This document shows positions 45,966-54,644 of a stretch of 64,000 nucleotides of DNA, piece after piece (within the stretch, counting starts at the first letter, position 1; each line of letters starts with the position of its first letter). The stretch comes from Anaerotignum propionicum DSM 1682 (GTDB taxonomy: Bacteria > Bacillota > Clostridia > Lachnospirales > Anaerotignaceae), in NCBI RefSeq assembly GCF_001561955.1, contig NZ_CP014223.1, positions 434,001 through 498,000 of the forward strand, given 5' to 3'. The notes under the pieces are model-generated. The model was not told the origin of the DNA, ran no database searches, and worked only from the letters and a program-made list of their open reading frames with translations. The translations under genes were made by a program, and so were the position numbers.

Positions 45966-46472
45966 TTATGCGCCAAAGCCTAAGCGGCCCAATAAGCCGA
46001 AGGATAAAATAGATACGATAATTCCTGCAGTGATTACGCCTAATACAATGACAGGGAAGGACTTTTTGGGATCCAAGTTAAGAAGTGCGCTGATTAAAGC
46101 ACCCATCCATGCCCCTGTGCCGGGCAGAGGAACTGCAACAAAAAGAAATATGCCCCAGTACTCATATTTACGAATTTGATCGCTTTTTGCATTTGCTTTA
46201 TTTTCACACCATGTAACAAAGTTGCGCAGAGGTGTTTTTTCCAACACTTTGAAAATATAGCGAATAAAAAGCAAGATAAACGGAATTGGCAGTAGATTGC
46301 CAATCAACGCGATGATGAAAGTAGGCAGCCAATTCATTTGCATGGCAAAACCTGCAATAATACCACCTCTTAGTTCCAGAATAGGAAGCATAGATACGAT
46401 GAAAACAATGAATTCCCTTGCGATGGAACCTTGTAAATTTGTAACAAACCAGTTTGCGATTGTTTCAGCCAA
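45966..46472 (-). CDS. COG2426-type small multidrug-export-like membrane protein
   Basis: A 168-residue protein with four to five membrane helices; the motifs LPILELRGGIIAGFAM near 30 and VAVPLPGTGAWMGALIS near 112 are typical of the COG2426 family named small multidrug export protein. That name has little experimental backing; the fold is related to DedA/VTT-like or other uncharacterised transporters. The start is TTG behind GGAGGAATTCAA. It is the first gene of a pair with rsmA. Confidence 0.8.
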   Translation of the reverse strand: MAETIANWFVTNLQGSIAREFIVFIVSMLPILELRGGIIAGFAMQMNWLPTFIIALIGNLLPIPFILLFIRYIFKVLEKTPLRNFVTWCENKANAKSDQIRKYEYWGIFLFVAVPLPGTGAWMGALISALLNLDPKKSFPVIVLGVITAGIIVSILSFGLLGRLGFGA

Positions 46473-46626
46473 TTGAATTCCTCCTGAAAAAGAGCATGGG
46501 AATGTGACCCATGCTGATTTTTACCATACTTTGAATCTATATTATATACTAATATGATATTTGAAACAACAGGTAGTCATGAAAAAAATATTAATCTTTT
46601 CTTTCAAGTTCTTTTGCAGTTTTGTA

Positions 46627-46656
46627 TTGAAATTATGGTATTGGTAAGGTTATAAT
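46627..46656 (+). promoter_or_regulatory. promoter of the RpiR-type regulator
   Basis: TTGAAA (46627-46632) and TATAAT (46651-46656) are 18 bases apart, about 100 bases before the start codon. Confidence 0.6.
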
Positions 46657-46759
46657 GTAGCAATAGGAATATATTTACTTTCGATAGTATTTTATGCTAT
46701 TACATGGTGTTTTATTAAGATAGATATATCATTTTTTATATATTGAAGGGGTGAAGGGT

Positions 46760-47623
46760 TTGACAGAGGAATTAAGAGCACAACTGATGGGCGTTAAACT
46801 GACAAAAAAAGAAAAGCTTATTGCCGAATTTATTTTAGACAATTTTGCGGAGTCTTGTTTTATTACTTCTACTGATATTGCGAAAAGGCTTCATGTCAGC
46901 GATTCATCGGTTATTCGTTTTACACGGACGCTGGGCTATTCGGGATTTATGGATTTTCAAAAAAGTATCAGAAAAACTTATACTGAAAGAATCAATAGTG
47001 TATCAGATAATATTACGGTGCCTTCGGAAAGGTTAAAATTATCCATCAGCAAATTAGGACAAAGCGATATTGTGGAAAGCTATTTTTCCAATGTGCTGCA
47101 GAATTTAAAATATTCTATCAATCACAACGATACACTTGCATTTGAACGGGCCGCAGGGCTAATCGCGGGAAGTAAGCGAAAATTTATCGTTACTTCCAGA
47201 GCAAACACCTGCATTGGGGATATGATGTTGTTGTTGCTAAAGCATTTATTGACCGATGTCTATGAAACTTCCCATCCAGCCTTGAATGTCATTGACCATA
47301 TTTGCGATATTACAGAGAATGATTGCATTATTGCAGTCAGCTTTCCCAGATATTCTGAAATGGATTTGCTGGCGGCACAAATGGCATATGATGCAGGGGC
47401 TAAGATTATTTTGATTACGGATAAGGCAAGCTCTCCTTTGGCTCAGTATGCTACCCAGTTGTTGACGGTGAGTGTAGACAGCAATACATTCTTCAATTCC
47501 TATGTTGGGGTTTTATTCACTATGGAGCTTTTGTGTTCTTTTATCAGTAGAAAGATGGGCTATTCAACAGAAGCGAAATTACAGCTCATTGATAAATATA
47601 TTTCCAAAGTTGGTCTCTTTTAA
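46760..47623 (+). CDS. MurR/RpiR-family transcriptional regulator
   Basis: From TTG 46760, behind AAGGGGTGA, the protein has 287 residues; a GTG three codons upstream overlaps that ribosome site. The N-terminal RpiR helix-turn-helix is clear (LTKKEKLIAEFILDN, then TSTDIAKRLHVSDSSVIRF near 35-55). Residues about 130-260 form a SIS sugar-phosphate-binding domain (FIVTSRANTC, IIAVSFPRYS, AKIILITDKASSPLA). Such regulators respond to amino-sugar or sugar phosphates, but no sugar operon is adjacent, so the target is unknown. Monocistronic, with its own promoter and terminator. Confidence 0.88.
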   Translation: MTEELRAQLMGVKLTKKEKLIAEFILDNFAESCFITSTDIAKRLHVSDSSVIRFTRTLGYSGFMDFQKSIRKTYTERINSVSDNITVPSERLKLSISKLGQSDIVESYFSNVLQNLKYSINHNDTLAFERAAGLIAGSKRKFIVTSRANTCIGDMMLLLLKHLLTDVYETSHPALNVIDHICDITENDCIIAVSFPRYSEMDLLAAQMAYDAGAKIILITDKASSPLAQYATQLLTVSVDSNTFFNSYVGVLFTMELLCSFISRKMGYSTEAKLQLIDKYISKVGLF

Positions 47624-47686
47624 AGGAGAATTGGGATTGTTTTAACATTATTGTCTAGAGAAGAAAGTACATATTTGATTTAACAT

Positions 47687-47722
47687 AAAAAGGGGTCTAT
47701 GTATCATAGAGCCCTTTTTTTT
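47687..47722 (+). terminator. terminator of the RpiR-type gene
   Basis: AAAAGGG-TCTATG-tat-CATAGA-CCCTTTT, followed by further T residues. Confidence 0.88.
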
Positions 47723-47766
47723 GTGGTATAATCAACACGTTGGATTATAGAACTTCAATTGTTCCT

Positions 47767-48288
47767 CTAATACCTATGGTTCACATATTCATCAATTAAG
47801 GATTTCCGGCTGCCTTCGCTGAAAACACCTTCTTCTCGCAGGCATTTTAAAATGAAAGAACTGGTTGAATGAAGAATGATATTTTCTTCCTCGATTACAA
47901 TTTCAAAAAGCTTTCCCTTAAGATATTTGCTTTGGACCTTAACAAAATAAGCTTCAGTTCCTCTATAATCAAGCATCCGTAAGACTGCTAGAGTGGCTTT
48001 GTCCTTTTTGTGGTAATAATAGTTGCTTTGTTCCAATGAATCTTGTTTTAGCTCATACTCCATATCTTTGGTGGTGCTGATTGTTTTTTGTTCTTTTGCC
48101 AATGCATTGTAATATTGATAGTTAAATAATGCCTTTTCCACAGTATCCATATTTGTGAAAGGACCAATGTTTCCATAGACAACTGCCTCATAGTTTTTTT
48201 GGAGATATTCTTTTTTTGTCATATCCCCTTTAATGTATTGGTCAATCAGACTTTGCCGGTATTTAAAATATTTTTGGATTGCATTCAT
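47767..48288 (-). CDS. uncharacterised protein, Tyr-rich (possibly DUF6648)
   Basis: From ATG 48288 behind GCGAGG the protein has 173 residues; an ATG six codons upstream is less well placed. It is soluble and rich in Tyr, Lys and Glu, with an amphipathic N-terminal half (YFKYRQSLIDQYIKGDMTKKEY) and an alpha/beta-looking C-terminal half (LFEIVIEEENIILHSTSSF). There is no signal peptide or membrane helix. I recall similar clostridial proteins labelled DUF6648, but this is from memory and unverified. It diverges from the next gene across 88 bases, so the two may share regulation. Confidence 0.7.
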   Translation of the reverse strand: MNAIQKYFKYRQSLIDQYIKGDMTKKEYLQKNYEAVVYGNIGPFTNMDTVEKALFNYQYYNALAKEQKTISTTKDMEYELKQDSLEQSNYYYHKKDKATLAVLRMLDYRGTEAYFVKVQSKYLKGKLFEIVIEEENIILHSTSSFILKCLREEGVFSEGSRKSLIDEYVNHRY

Positions 48289-48376
48289 GCTTTGCCTCGC
48301 TTCCATCCATTCCCTGTGGCTTTCTCCTGATTCATCCTGTTACAATGATGAGAGAACAATTAGGGAGAGGATACAT

Positions 48377-48796
48377 ATGCAGACTTTTTTAGATTTTTAT
48401 CAAAGGGAAATTCAGCCCAAAATTGCAGCGATAGATATTTTTTTAAAAACAGAGACGCAACCTTATGCACAAGAGCAGGTTTCAGAGCTGTTATGTCTGT
48501 CCGCAACAGAGCTTTCAAATATAATGGAACAAGAAAAACTTGCAATTATAACAAAAGGCACTTTTTTACACTTAATGCAAACAGGGCCATCTCTCATCTG
48601 CAAAATGTTTGGCAGAGAGCTTTCCCGAGGAATGTCGGCTTCCTATACGCCACAAGAGATTTCTTACATATATGACTTAGAACTGAAGGATGTTGAAGCC
48701 GCCGCAGAAAAACTGGGTAAAAATTGTTTTTTACCAGCAGAGCTGCCACTTATTTTTGGAGAAATTGTTATATCTGATAAACAATATCGGCTGTAA
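48377..48796 (+). CDS. uncharacterised protein, predicted helical
   Basis: A 139-residue protein from ATG 48377 behind AGGGAGAGG. It looks alpha-helical. The segment AQEQVSELLCLSATELSNIMEQEKL (in part) around 40-60 resembles a helix-turn-helix, and SYTPQEISYIYDLELKDVEAAA near 95-115 resembles another. That would suit a small regulator or DNA-binding protein, but no family is recognised. Its last 29 bases overlap the convergent DJ-1 gene. It is divergent from the Tyr-rich gene. Confidence 0.65.
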   Translation: MQTFLDFYQREIQPKIAAIDIFLKTETQPYAQEQVSELLCLSATELSNIMEQEKLAIITKGTFLHLMQTGPSLICKMFGRELSRGMSASYTPQEISYIYDLELKDVEAAAEKLGKNCFLPAELPLIFGEIVISDKQYRL

Positions 48797-49319
48797 GCTT
48801 ATCGGCCGCTTTTTTGCCTGCAAAAATTTCAACAAGTTTCAGTGCAAAAGGAATTGCTGTACCTGGTCCGCGGGATGTAATGATATTTCCATCAACACAT
48901 ACTTGATTTTTGGATGGAACCGCACCAATCAGCTTATTTTCCATTCCTGGATATATGGTGGCAACTTTCCCTTTCAAAAGGTTTAATTCACCTAAAATTA
49001 GGGGTGCTGCACAAATAGCGCAAACAGGTTTTTGCTCCTCATAGTAGCTTTGAATTAAGCTGCACAGACCTTGATGAGCCAAAAGATTTAGAGTGCCTGG
49101 CATGCCACCGGGCAAAACGATGCCATGGGCTTTATTGGCTGCTGCCTCATCAAAAAAAATATCCGCAGTGTAACAAATATTGTGGGCACCATTAACTTGC
49201 AAGGATGAACCGATGGAAACAAATTTTGCATTTACACCAACACGGCGCAGTAAATCTAAGGGTGTTACTGCTTCCATTTCTTCAAACCCTTCTGCAAGAA
49301 AAATATAAACCGTTTTCAT
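48768..49319 (-). CDS. DJ-1/PfpI family protein (YajL-like)
   Basis: A 183-residue single-domain protein of the DJ-1 superfamily. The nucleophile-elbow cysteine is in VCAICAAPLIL near residue 102, and the conserved Glu lies near 15 in AEGFEEMEA, a pattern of the DJ-1/YajL branch. GIVLPGGMPGT near 66 is also typical. These proteins act as redox-sensitive glyoxalase- or chaperone-like enzymes; the specific activity is disputed in the literature. The ATG follows GGAGGTTAAGCCA. Its 3' end overlaps the convergent gene by 29 bases. Confidence 0.88.
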   Translation of the reverse strand: MKTVYIFLAEGFEEMEAVTPLDLLRRVGVNAKFVSIGSSLQVNGAHNICYTADIFFDEAAANKAHGIVLPGGMPGTLNLLAHQGLCSLIQSYYEEQKPVCAICAAPLILGELNLLKGKVATIYPGMENKLIGAVPSKNQVCVDGNIITSRGPGTAIPFALKLVEIFAGKKAADKLTADIVYQI

Positions 49320-49458
49320 TGGCTTAACCTCCTAATTCGTTTTTATTGAAATAAGCATATCAAACTTATTATATTCGAAAAGATAAAAATTATCAAGAAT
49401 GCCCTTGACACGTTAAAGTGTTGGAATTATGCTTGAAAAAACAATATGGGGTGATAAT

Positions 49459-49923
49459 TTGGAAATTGAAAGAAAATTTTTAACCAAGGAGATTCCCTTT
49501 TCCTTGGACAAATTTTTGTGCAAACAGATCATTCAGGCTTATGTGTCCTTTCAACCAACAATACGCATTCGTAAGAGCCAAGAGCAGTTTTTTTTGACGG
49601 TTAAAGGAAAGGGTCATGTGGCAAGGGAAGAATTTGAGATTGAGATAAATCAGCATGAATTTGAGGGCCTTCTAAAAAAAACCGATGGAAATTGTATTAG
49701 AAAAAAACGGTATTATATCCCCATTGAGAGTGGTTATACAGCAGAGCTAGACCTTTATGAGGGGGAATTAGAAGGGTTAATGACCACGGAGGTGGAGTTT
49801 CCAACACTGGAGGAAGCGGAGACTTTTGTTGCGCCATGGTGGTTTGGAAAGGACATTTCGCTGGAGATGGGTTACAAAAATACAGCACTTGCCCTTTATG
49901 GAAAGCCAAAGGAGGAAGTTTAG
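49459..49923 (+). CDS. CYTH-domain inorganic triphosphatase
   Basis: From TTG 49459 behind GGGGTGATAATT the protein has 154 residues. It begins with the ExExK signature EIERKF at the very N-terminus, then has RIRKS near 50, FFLTVKGKG near 58 and AELDLYEG near 108. These charged strands form the CYTH tunnel that binds triphosphate and metal. Short CYTH proteins usually hydrolyse inorganic triphosphate (compare ygiF and NeuTTM). Monocistronic; no adenylate cyclase context. An upstream ten-codon extension is not supported. Confidence 0.87.
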   Translation: MEIERKFLTKEIPFSLDKFLCKQIIQAYVSFQPTIRIRKSQEQFFLTVKGKGHVAREEFEIEINQHEFEGLLKKTDGNCIRKKRYYIPIESGYTAELDLYEGELEGLMTTEVEFPTLEEAETFVAPWWFGKDISLEMGYKNTALALYGKPKEEV

Positions 49924-50440
49924 ATAGAAAGAGTTAGAACGTATCTACTCATATTAGGAAAAGATTTGATTACCTTTACTTTAGAGTGAAGGTTTAAGTG
50001 CTCAATTTTAAGGAATTGATAAAATCAGTATACAAAAATAACTCGGATGATACTTAGATCAGATGGAGTAGAAGGTTAAAATATACTGTGCGTTGTTCTG
50101 TTTTTAAAGGTTTTGAAGATATCCAATAACATTAAACTTTCCTTGGTACAGAGCACATCTTTATGAGTGCATTTCGGCTACTTCAACTTCGTATACAAAT
50201 AAAGAGGTAAAGTGTTTTGGGGATGCTTTTATCAAAGAATATTTAAGATGGTATCTCTTTTGCTTCAAAAATTGGGTTTCTCCTTTTGCATTTTTTGGTC
50301 AGAAATAAACAAAGACGCTCATTTATGTTTGGTTTACAGCATCCTTTTGGGGTGCTTTTTTCATTTCATGGTCTTTTTTATTATTGCTATGCATAAATTA
50401 TAGCGATGGACAAGTGACAAACGAAGGGGAGAGGCCGAGT
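49924..50440. other. intergenic region with an orphan terminator
   Basis: No supported gene lies in these 517 bases. At 50337-50362 an AGCATCC/GGGGTGCT hairpin with a TTTTTT tail looks like a real terminator far from any preceding stop codon. It may end a small RNA or a long 3' untranslated region. An open frame at 50212-50403 overlaps it, lacks a good start and is not called. Confidence 0.45.
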
Positions 50441-52039
50441 ATGTATAATAGAAGATATGACAAGGTGTTTCTGATGCTCAGACAGGAAACGGCAGGCTAT
50501 GGCTTGGGTCAAAGAGCACCTTGGGGAAGCTGTGTAATGGAGATTAAAAATGGAACGGGAAGAATCAGCCTGACTGTACAAGGCTTACGCCCGATTCACA
50601 GAGGAAGATATGCTGTTTATGCCATAGCAGGTGAAAAAGAGAAGCAAACAAACCTTTTCTGCGGTGTTTTGGTGCCTGATACTGCGGGTCATGGTGAATT
50701 GAAGTGGGACTTCAATCCGGATCGTCTAGGGGAGAACAATGCCACCGTGGAGGATTTTAACACAGTTGCAGTTTTGGCAGAGACCGATGGAGGGTTTTCT
50801 GCACCATTGACTGCATATTTTGTCAGCAAAACCGATTGGCGTACATATTTCAAGGAACCTGCCAATCAAAAAAATGAAGCACAACAAGAGTCGAAAATTA
50901 GAAAAGAAGAGGCAAAATTTAAGGGAATTGATAAAATAAGAGAAGCAGAAAGAGTAAGAGAAGCAGAAAGAGTAAGAGAAGCAGAAAGAGTAAGAGAAGC
51001 AGAAAGAGTAAGAGAAGCAGAAAGAGTAAGAGAAGCAGAAAGAGTAAGAGAAGCAGAAAAAGCAAGAGAAGCAGAAAGAGTAAGAGAGGCAGAAAAAGCA
51101 AGAGAAGCAGAAAGAATAAAAGAGGCAGAAAGAATAAGAGAGGCAGAAAGAATTAGAGAGGCAGAAAGAATTAGAGAGGCAGAAAAAGTAAAAGATGCAG
51201 AAAAAGTAAGAGAAGAGGAAAAAATAAAAGAAGTACCTCAAGAACCAATCCTAGCCGCAGCGGAGGCAATAGCTATGAGTGGACCTTCCTTTGGGCTGCC
51301 GAAAGTGAATTGGAAAAGAGATGGGATTAAAAACGATGGTGCAAAAAACGAAACTGCAAACCAAAAAGAGGAGCCTGCGTTAGCCAAAGAAACGAAAAAA
51401 GAAAGTTATCATGGCAGTTTCAGGGGCCTTTTAGAGAAGTTCCGTAATGAGCTTGAAGAATTGCAGGAGGAGGGAATTTTTACCTCCAAAGAGATGGAGC
51501 GGATTGAGCGGGCAGGACGGAGAAACCTTCAAAGGACTGAAAATGTAGAGGTTGCACAAACTTTGGAAGGAGATTCTGCTGAAAAAGAAGTATCCAAGAG
51601 TGTAGTTGTCAGCACAACCCTGCAAGAACCTGAAAAGTTGGAGTTATCTGTGGAAGATTCGCCTCAGAATTCATTTGAAGAGGTGGTAGAGGATAGGAAT
51701 GCAACTGTCCAAGAGTTTTTGGAGAGGTATAAGCTGTTGCAAGAGAATACCAATATTTATCCCTTTGGGGAGGATGAGACGCCATGGAAATGTATTTCCA
51801 TTGAAGAGATGGTACTCTTGGAAGGGATTCCTCTATCATGGATGAAAGATTTTTTTGTGATCAAAGCAATGAAAAAATACCATCATCTTATTTGGAAGCC
51901 TCAAAATGATGGGTATTCTATTGGTGTACCAGGTACCGAGGAGATACCAGATCGCACAAAAGCTGCAAAGCTAGGTTTCGGTGAATTTAGAAAGATGGAT
52001 GATGGCGCTTTAGGCTATTGGATTTTTACAAAGAAATAG
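50441..52039 (+). CDS. large unknown protein with sixteen charged hexapeptide repeats
   Basis: A 532-residue protein with three parts. Residues 1-150 are a beta-rich domain (GRISLTVQGLRPIHRGRYAVY, LKWDFNPD). Residues 167-262 are sixteen tandem six-residue units of type REAERV, predicted as a long charged single helix. A disordered charged linker follows. Residues about 435-532 form a conserved-looking globular end (DETPWKCISIEEM, YSIGVPGTEE, GALGYWIF). I recall clostridial proteins with the same two end domains (labels like DUF7922 and DUF6128, unverified), perhaps envelope or spore related. No signal peptide. ATG 50441 is behind GGGGAGAGG. Confidence 0.8.
   Translation: MYNRRYDKVFLMLRQETAGYGLGQRAPWGSCVMEIKNGTGRISLTVQGLRPIHRGRYAVYAIAGEKEKQTNLFCGVLVPDTAGHGELKWDFNPDRLGENNATVEDFNTVAVLAETDGGFSAPLTAYFVSKTDWRTYFKEPANQKNEAQQESKIRKEEAKFKGIDKIREAERVREAERVREAERVREAERVREAERVREAERVREAEKAREAERVREAEKAREAERIKEAERIREAERIREAERIREAEKVKDAEKVREEEKIKEVPQEPILAAAEAIAMSGPSFGLPKVNWKRDGIKNDGAKNETANQKEEPALAKETKKESYHGSFRGLLEKFRNELEELQEEGIFTSKEMERIERAGRRNLQRTENVEVAQTLEGDSAEKEVSKSVVVSTTLQEPEKLELSVEDSPQNSFEEVVEDRNATVQEFLERYKLLQENTNIYPFGEDETPWKCISIEEMVLLEGIPLSWMKDFFVIKAMKKYHHLIWKPQNDGYSIGVPGTEEIPDRTKAAKLGFGEFRKMDDGALGYWIFTKK
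50939..51226 (+). repeat. 18-bp tandem repeat, 16 units, in coding sequence
   Basis: Units of 18 bp (AGAGAAGCAGAAAGAGTA) run in frame. The first six are essentially identical and later ones diverge (REAEKA, REAERI, KDAEKV). The gradient suggests recent expansion at the 5' side and possible copy-number variation. Confidence 0.92.
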
Positions 52040-52107
52040 ACTTGCCTTTCCAAGCGTTCAATAGTAAGATACCTTTATGAGATTTTATAGAATTAAAGGA
52101 GAGCGCT

Positions 52108-52743
52108 ATGAGAATCAGAAAGAAGCCTTGGGCAGAAGCAGAGCTTGAGAATAACAACAGAGTTATTCAGGATGCACCTACTAGAAAGGGAAAGTGGGCA
52201 GAGTTTTTTGGAAACGACAATCCGATTTATGTGGAAATAGGATGTGGAAAAGGAGGATTTATTACAAAGAACGCCCAAGCATATCCGGAAAATAATTATA
52301 TTGGTATTGAAAGACAACAATCAGTGGTTGCCCTTGCGGCAAGAAGGACAGATGCGGAGTTACCTAATTTAGCTTTGATTTGGGAAAATGCCGCAAACCT
52401 TTCAGATTTGTTTGAGGTGGGGGAATTTCAGAGATTGTATCTGAATTTTTCTGATCCATGGCCGAAAAAGAGAATGTATAAACGTCGGTTAACCTATCGG
52501 GGATTTTTACAGAGTTATCGTGAGATAATGGGGGAGCATGCTGAAGTATTCTTTAAAACGGATAATCGGAATCTGTTTGAGTTTTCATTAAACGAATTTT
52601 GTGCCGATAACTGGAAGCTTTCAAACATTTCTTTGGATTTGCACAATAGCGAATTTGAGGGAAACATCATGACGGAGTATGAGGAGAAATTTTCAGCTCA
52701 AGGGATGCCTATTTACCGTTTGGAAGCAAGGTATGATAAATAA
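52108..52743 (+). CDS. trmB: tRNA (guanine-N7-)-methyltransferase
   Basis: TrmB makes m7G46 in tRNA. The 211-residue protein has the SAM-binding VEIGCGKGGFITKNA near 45 and NYIGIERQ near 68. The TrmB signature LNFSDPWPKKRMYKRRL lies near 113-129, and FKTDNRNLFEFS follows near 150. The ATG is behind AAAGGAGAGCGCT. Monocistronic with a terminator. Confidence 0.96.
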   Translation: MRIRKKPWAEAELENNNRVIQDAPTRKGKWAEFFGNDNPIYVEIGCGKGGFITKNAQAYPENNYIGIERQQSVVALAARRTDAELPNLALIWENAANLSDLFEVGEFQRLYLNFSDPWPKKRMYKRRLTYRGFLQSYREIMGEHAEVFFKTDNRNLFEFSLNEFCADNWKLSNISLDLHNSEFEGNIMTEYEEKFSAQGMPIYRLEARYDK

Positions 52744-52764
52744 TAGATTACAAAATGCATCTTT

Positions 52765-52793
52765 AGGAGTCGTTGTTAGCGACTCCTTTTTCT
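52765..52793 (+). terminator. terminator of trmB
   Basis: AGGAGTCG and CGACTCCT form an 8-bp stem followed by TTTTTCT. Confidence 0.9.
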
Positions 52794-52973
52794 ATGCCAT
52801 GAAAATAGTTTAATTGGATGGAAGTTTTTGAGTTGCATTGGGAATTATTTTTGTGAAAGGATGAGCATTAATGTAAAACGAAAAGTTTTCGAGACAAAGC
52901 TTGTTACCACACCCTCAGGATTGATAAGTGCTTTAAACTTGAATGCAGATAAAACCAATGGTTTTGGCAAACA

Positions 52974-53009
52974 AAAAGCGGCTATATCTATTTAGAGAGA
53001 TAAGCCGCA
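52974..53009 (-). terminator. terminator of the DUF4364 gene
   Basis: On the minus strand GCGGCT-ATCTCT pairs with AGATAT-AGCCGC (imperfect centre), followed by TTTTTGTTTG. Confidence 0.82.
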
Positions 53010-53034
53010 AAGATTTCAACCATATGTAATTCAG

Positions 53035-53637
53035 TTAATTTTGTTCTTCAGGATTGGGTTCTGGAAAGTTTTCTAACCTTGCTTTAAACTCGGTAGGAAT
53101 CGGGTCATCACTCACAACTAAGGATGTTAGAAAGGAACCATAGAAATGACTTACGTTTTTACGCCAATTTCTGCAGATTTGCTGTGCTTGTTGCTTGGAA
53201 ACAACAGAAACACTGATTTCCATTAAAGGCGCTCCATCATCATCGCATAACCCGCATTTCACAAGAAAATCACCGTTAAACTCCGGAAAGTAGTTGGCGG
53301 TGACTGCATATTCAGCACGAATACGCTTGCTGTTTTCCTTTACATAAATGCTGATATCTTCCTTTACACTTTCGCTAACATGATTTTGAAAGTAGTTAAT
53401 AACATCTTCACCATCATCGGTAAGGGTATAACGAGTGTTGTTATGTTCTTTTGATTTTTCCAGCCAGCCTGCATCTACCAATTCAGCCAAATATTGCTGT
53501 ACGGAAAAATAATTCATATATTCTTTATTTAACAAAAACTGACAAATTTCGCTGTTTGAAAGGGAGATTCCCATCTTTTGCACCAGATGCAGTATAATCA
53601 ATTTATGTTCCGCTAATTGTCGAATGGGATCAGCCAC
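53035..53637 (-). CDS. DUF4364 family protein
   Basis: A 200-residue protein matching the clostridial DUF4364 family. Residues 1-80 look like a winged helix (AEHKLIILHLVQKMGI, YMNYFSVQQYLAELVDAGWLEK, TRYTLTDDGEDVI), as in PadR or similar regulators. The remainder has beta strands and acidic patches. The start is GTG behind AAAGGAGACC. Function is unknown; DNA binding is inferred from the fold. It is monocistronic with its own terminator. Confidence 0.85.
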   Translation of the reverse strand: MADPIRQLAEHKLIILHLVQKMGISLSNSEICQFLLNKEYMNYFSVQQYLAELVDAGWLEKSKEHNNTRYTLTDDGEDVINYFQNHVSESVKEDISIYVKENSKRIRAEYAVTANYFPEFNGDFLVKCGLCDDDGAPLMEISVSVVSKQQAQQICRNWRKNVSHFYGSFLTSLVVSDDPIPTEFKARLENFPEPNPEEQN

Positions 53638-53707
53638 TGTTCAGGTCTCCTTTCAAAATATTTTATATTTTAGCATACAATTTCAAAAAAGGATAGAGTA
53701 AATTTTA

Positions 53708-54622
53708 TCAATTATAGGCATCCCCCTGATGAATTTGCTTTTCCTTTAGGAATTGATGCAGTCGATTTAGAACATCACGCTTATGCAAGCTCCACAATGG
53801 TGCCAAAAGAATGCTTTTATCCCCATCGCCAGTCAATCGATACATGACGATATCCGGACGCAAATGGGCGATGCATTCACCCACTATTTCCAGATAGTTT
53901 TGTATTTCTAAGGGAGTATAGGCTCCTGTTTCATAAAGAACTGCCATGTCTGTGTTAGCAAGAACATGCATTAGTTGTAATTTAATGCCATGAATGGGTA
54001 GGCGGTTTAGAAAATGAATGGTTGATAACATATCCACCGTGGTTTCCCCAGGAAGGCCCAGAATAACATGGGTTACGACTGGAATTTGCAGTTGGTGCAG
54101 CCTTTTTACAGCTTCCACAAACACATCATTGGTATAACCACGACGAATGAATCTTGCACTATCCTCATTTGCCGTTTGCAGCCCCAATTCTATCCAAAGC
54201 CTTGTTTTGCTGGAAAGCTCTTGCAATAGCGCTAAGACATCATCATTCAGGCAGTCAGGGCGGGTTGCAATGGAAATGCCCGAAATGCCCGGCTGGGCCA
54301 AAGCTTGTTCATATTTTGCCCTCAAAACATCGACGGGAGCATAGGTATTGGTAAAGGCTTGAAAATAGGCAATATAACAGGCATCGGGCCACTTTTTCTG
54401 CGTTTGGGCTTTGCCTTTTTTAATTTGCAGTGGGATAGAAAGGGTGGCATCCTCCGCAAAATCCCCCGAGCCGCCTTCACTACAAAAAATACAGCCGCCT
54501 GTGGAAAGGGTGCCATCCCGATTGGGGCAAGTAAAGCCACCATCCAAAGAAATTTTTGCCGTTTTTTTGCCAAATAAGTTTCTGTAATATTCATTCAGGC
54601 TTCGATATGGGTATTGAGCCAT
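53708..54622 (-). CDS. TIGR01212 family radical SAM protein (YhcC-like)
   Basis: From ATG 54622 behind AGAGGAG the protein has 304 residues and no longer overlaps the gene before it. The radical SAM cluster motif is the long form: FTCPNRDG near 30, then GGCIFCSEGG near 41-50. The motifs YFQAFTNTYAP near 80, RPDCLNDDV near 125 and WIELGLQTAN near 143 match TIGR01212/YhcC. The exact reaction is unknown. A 3' region for SAM binding (HVILGLPGET) is intact. It follows the 131-residue unknown gene by 22 bases, so they are likely co-transcribed. Confidence 0.88.
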   Translation of the reverse strand: MAQYPYRSLNEYYRNLFGKKTAKISLDGGFTCPNRDGTLSTGGCIFCSEGGSGDFAEDATLSIPLQIKKGKAQTQKKWPDACYIAYFQAFTNTYAPVDVLRAKYEQALAQPGISGISIATRPDCLNDDVLALLQELSSKTRLWIELGLQTANEDSARFIRRGYTNDVFVEAVKRLHQLQIPVVTHVILGLPGETTVDMLSTIHFLNRLPIHGIKLQLMHVLANTDMAVLYETGAYTPLEIQNYLEIVGECIAHLRPDIVMYRLTGDGDKSILLAPLWSLHKRDVLNRLHQFLKEKQIHQGDAYN

Positions 54623-54644
54623 TGGGAGTACTCCTCTCATGGGT

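Noticed and set aside
50212-50403. 63-codon hydrophobic open frame
   Set aside because: No ribosome site, and it runs across a terminator-like hairpin.
50939-51226. Possible CRISPR array
   Set aside because: The 18-bp units are contiguous, without spacers, and lie in a coding frame.
50726-51241. Antisense frames with Phe/Ser/Cys or Leu repeats opposite the hexapeptide region
   Set aside because: They are a direct by-product of the 18-bp repeat, whose length is a multiple of three and keeps all frames open.
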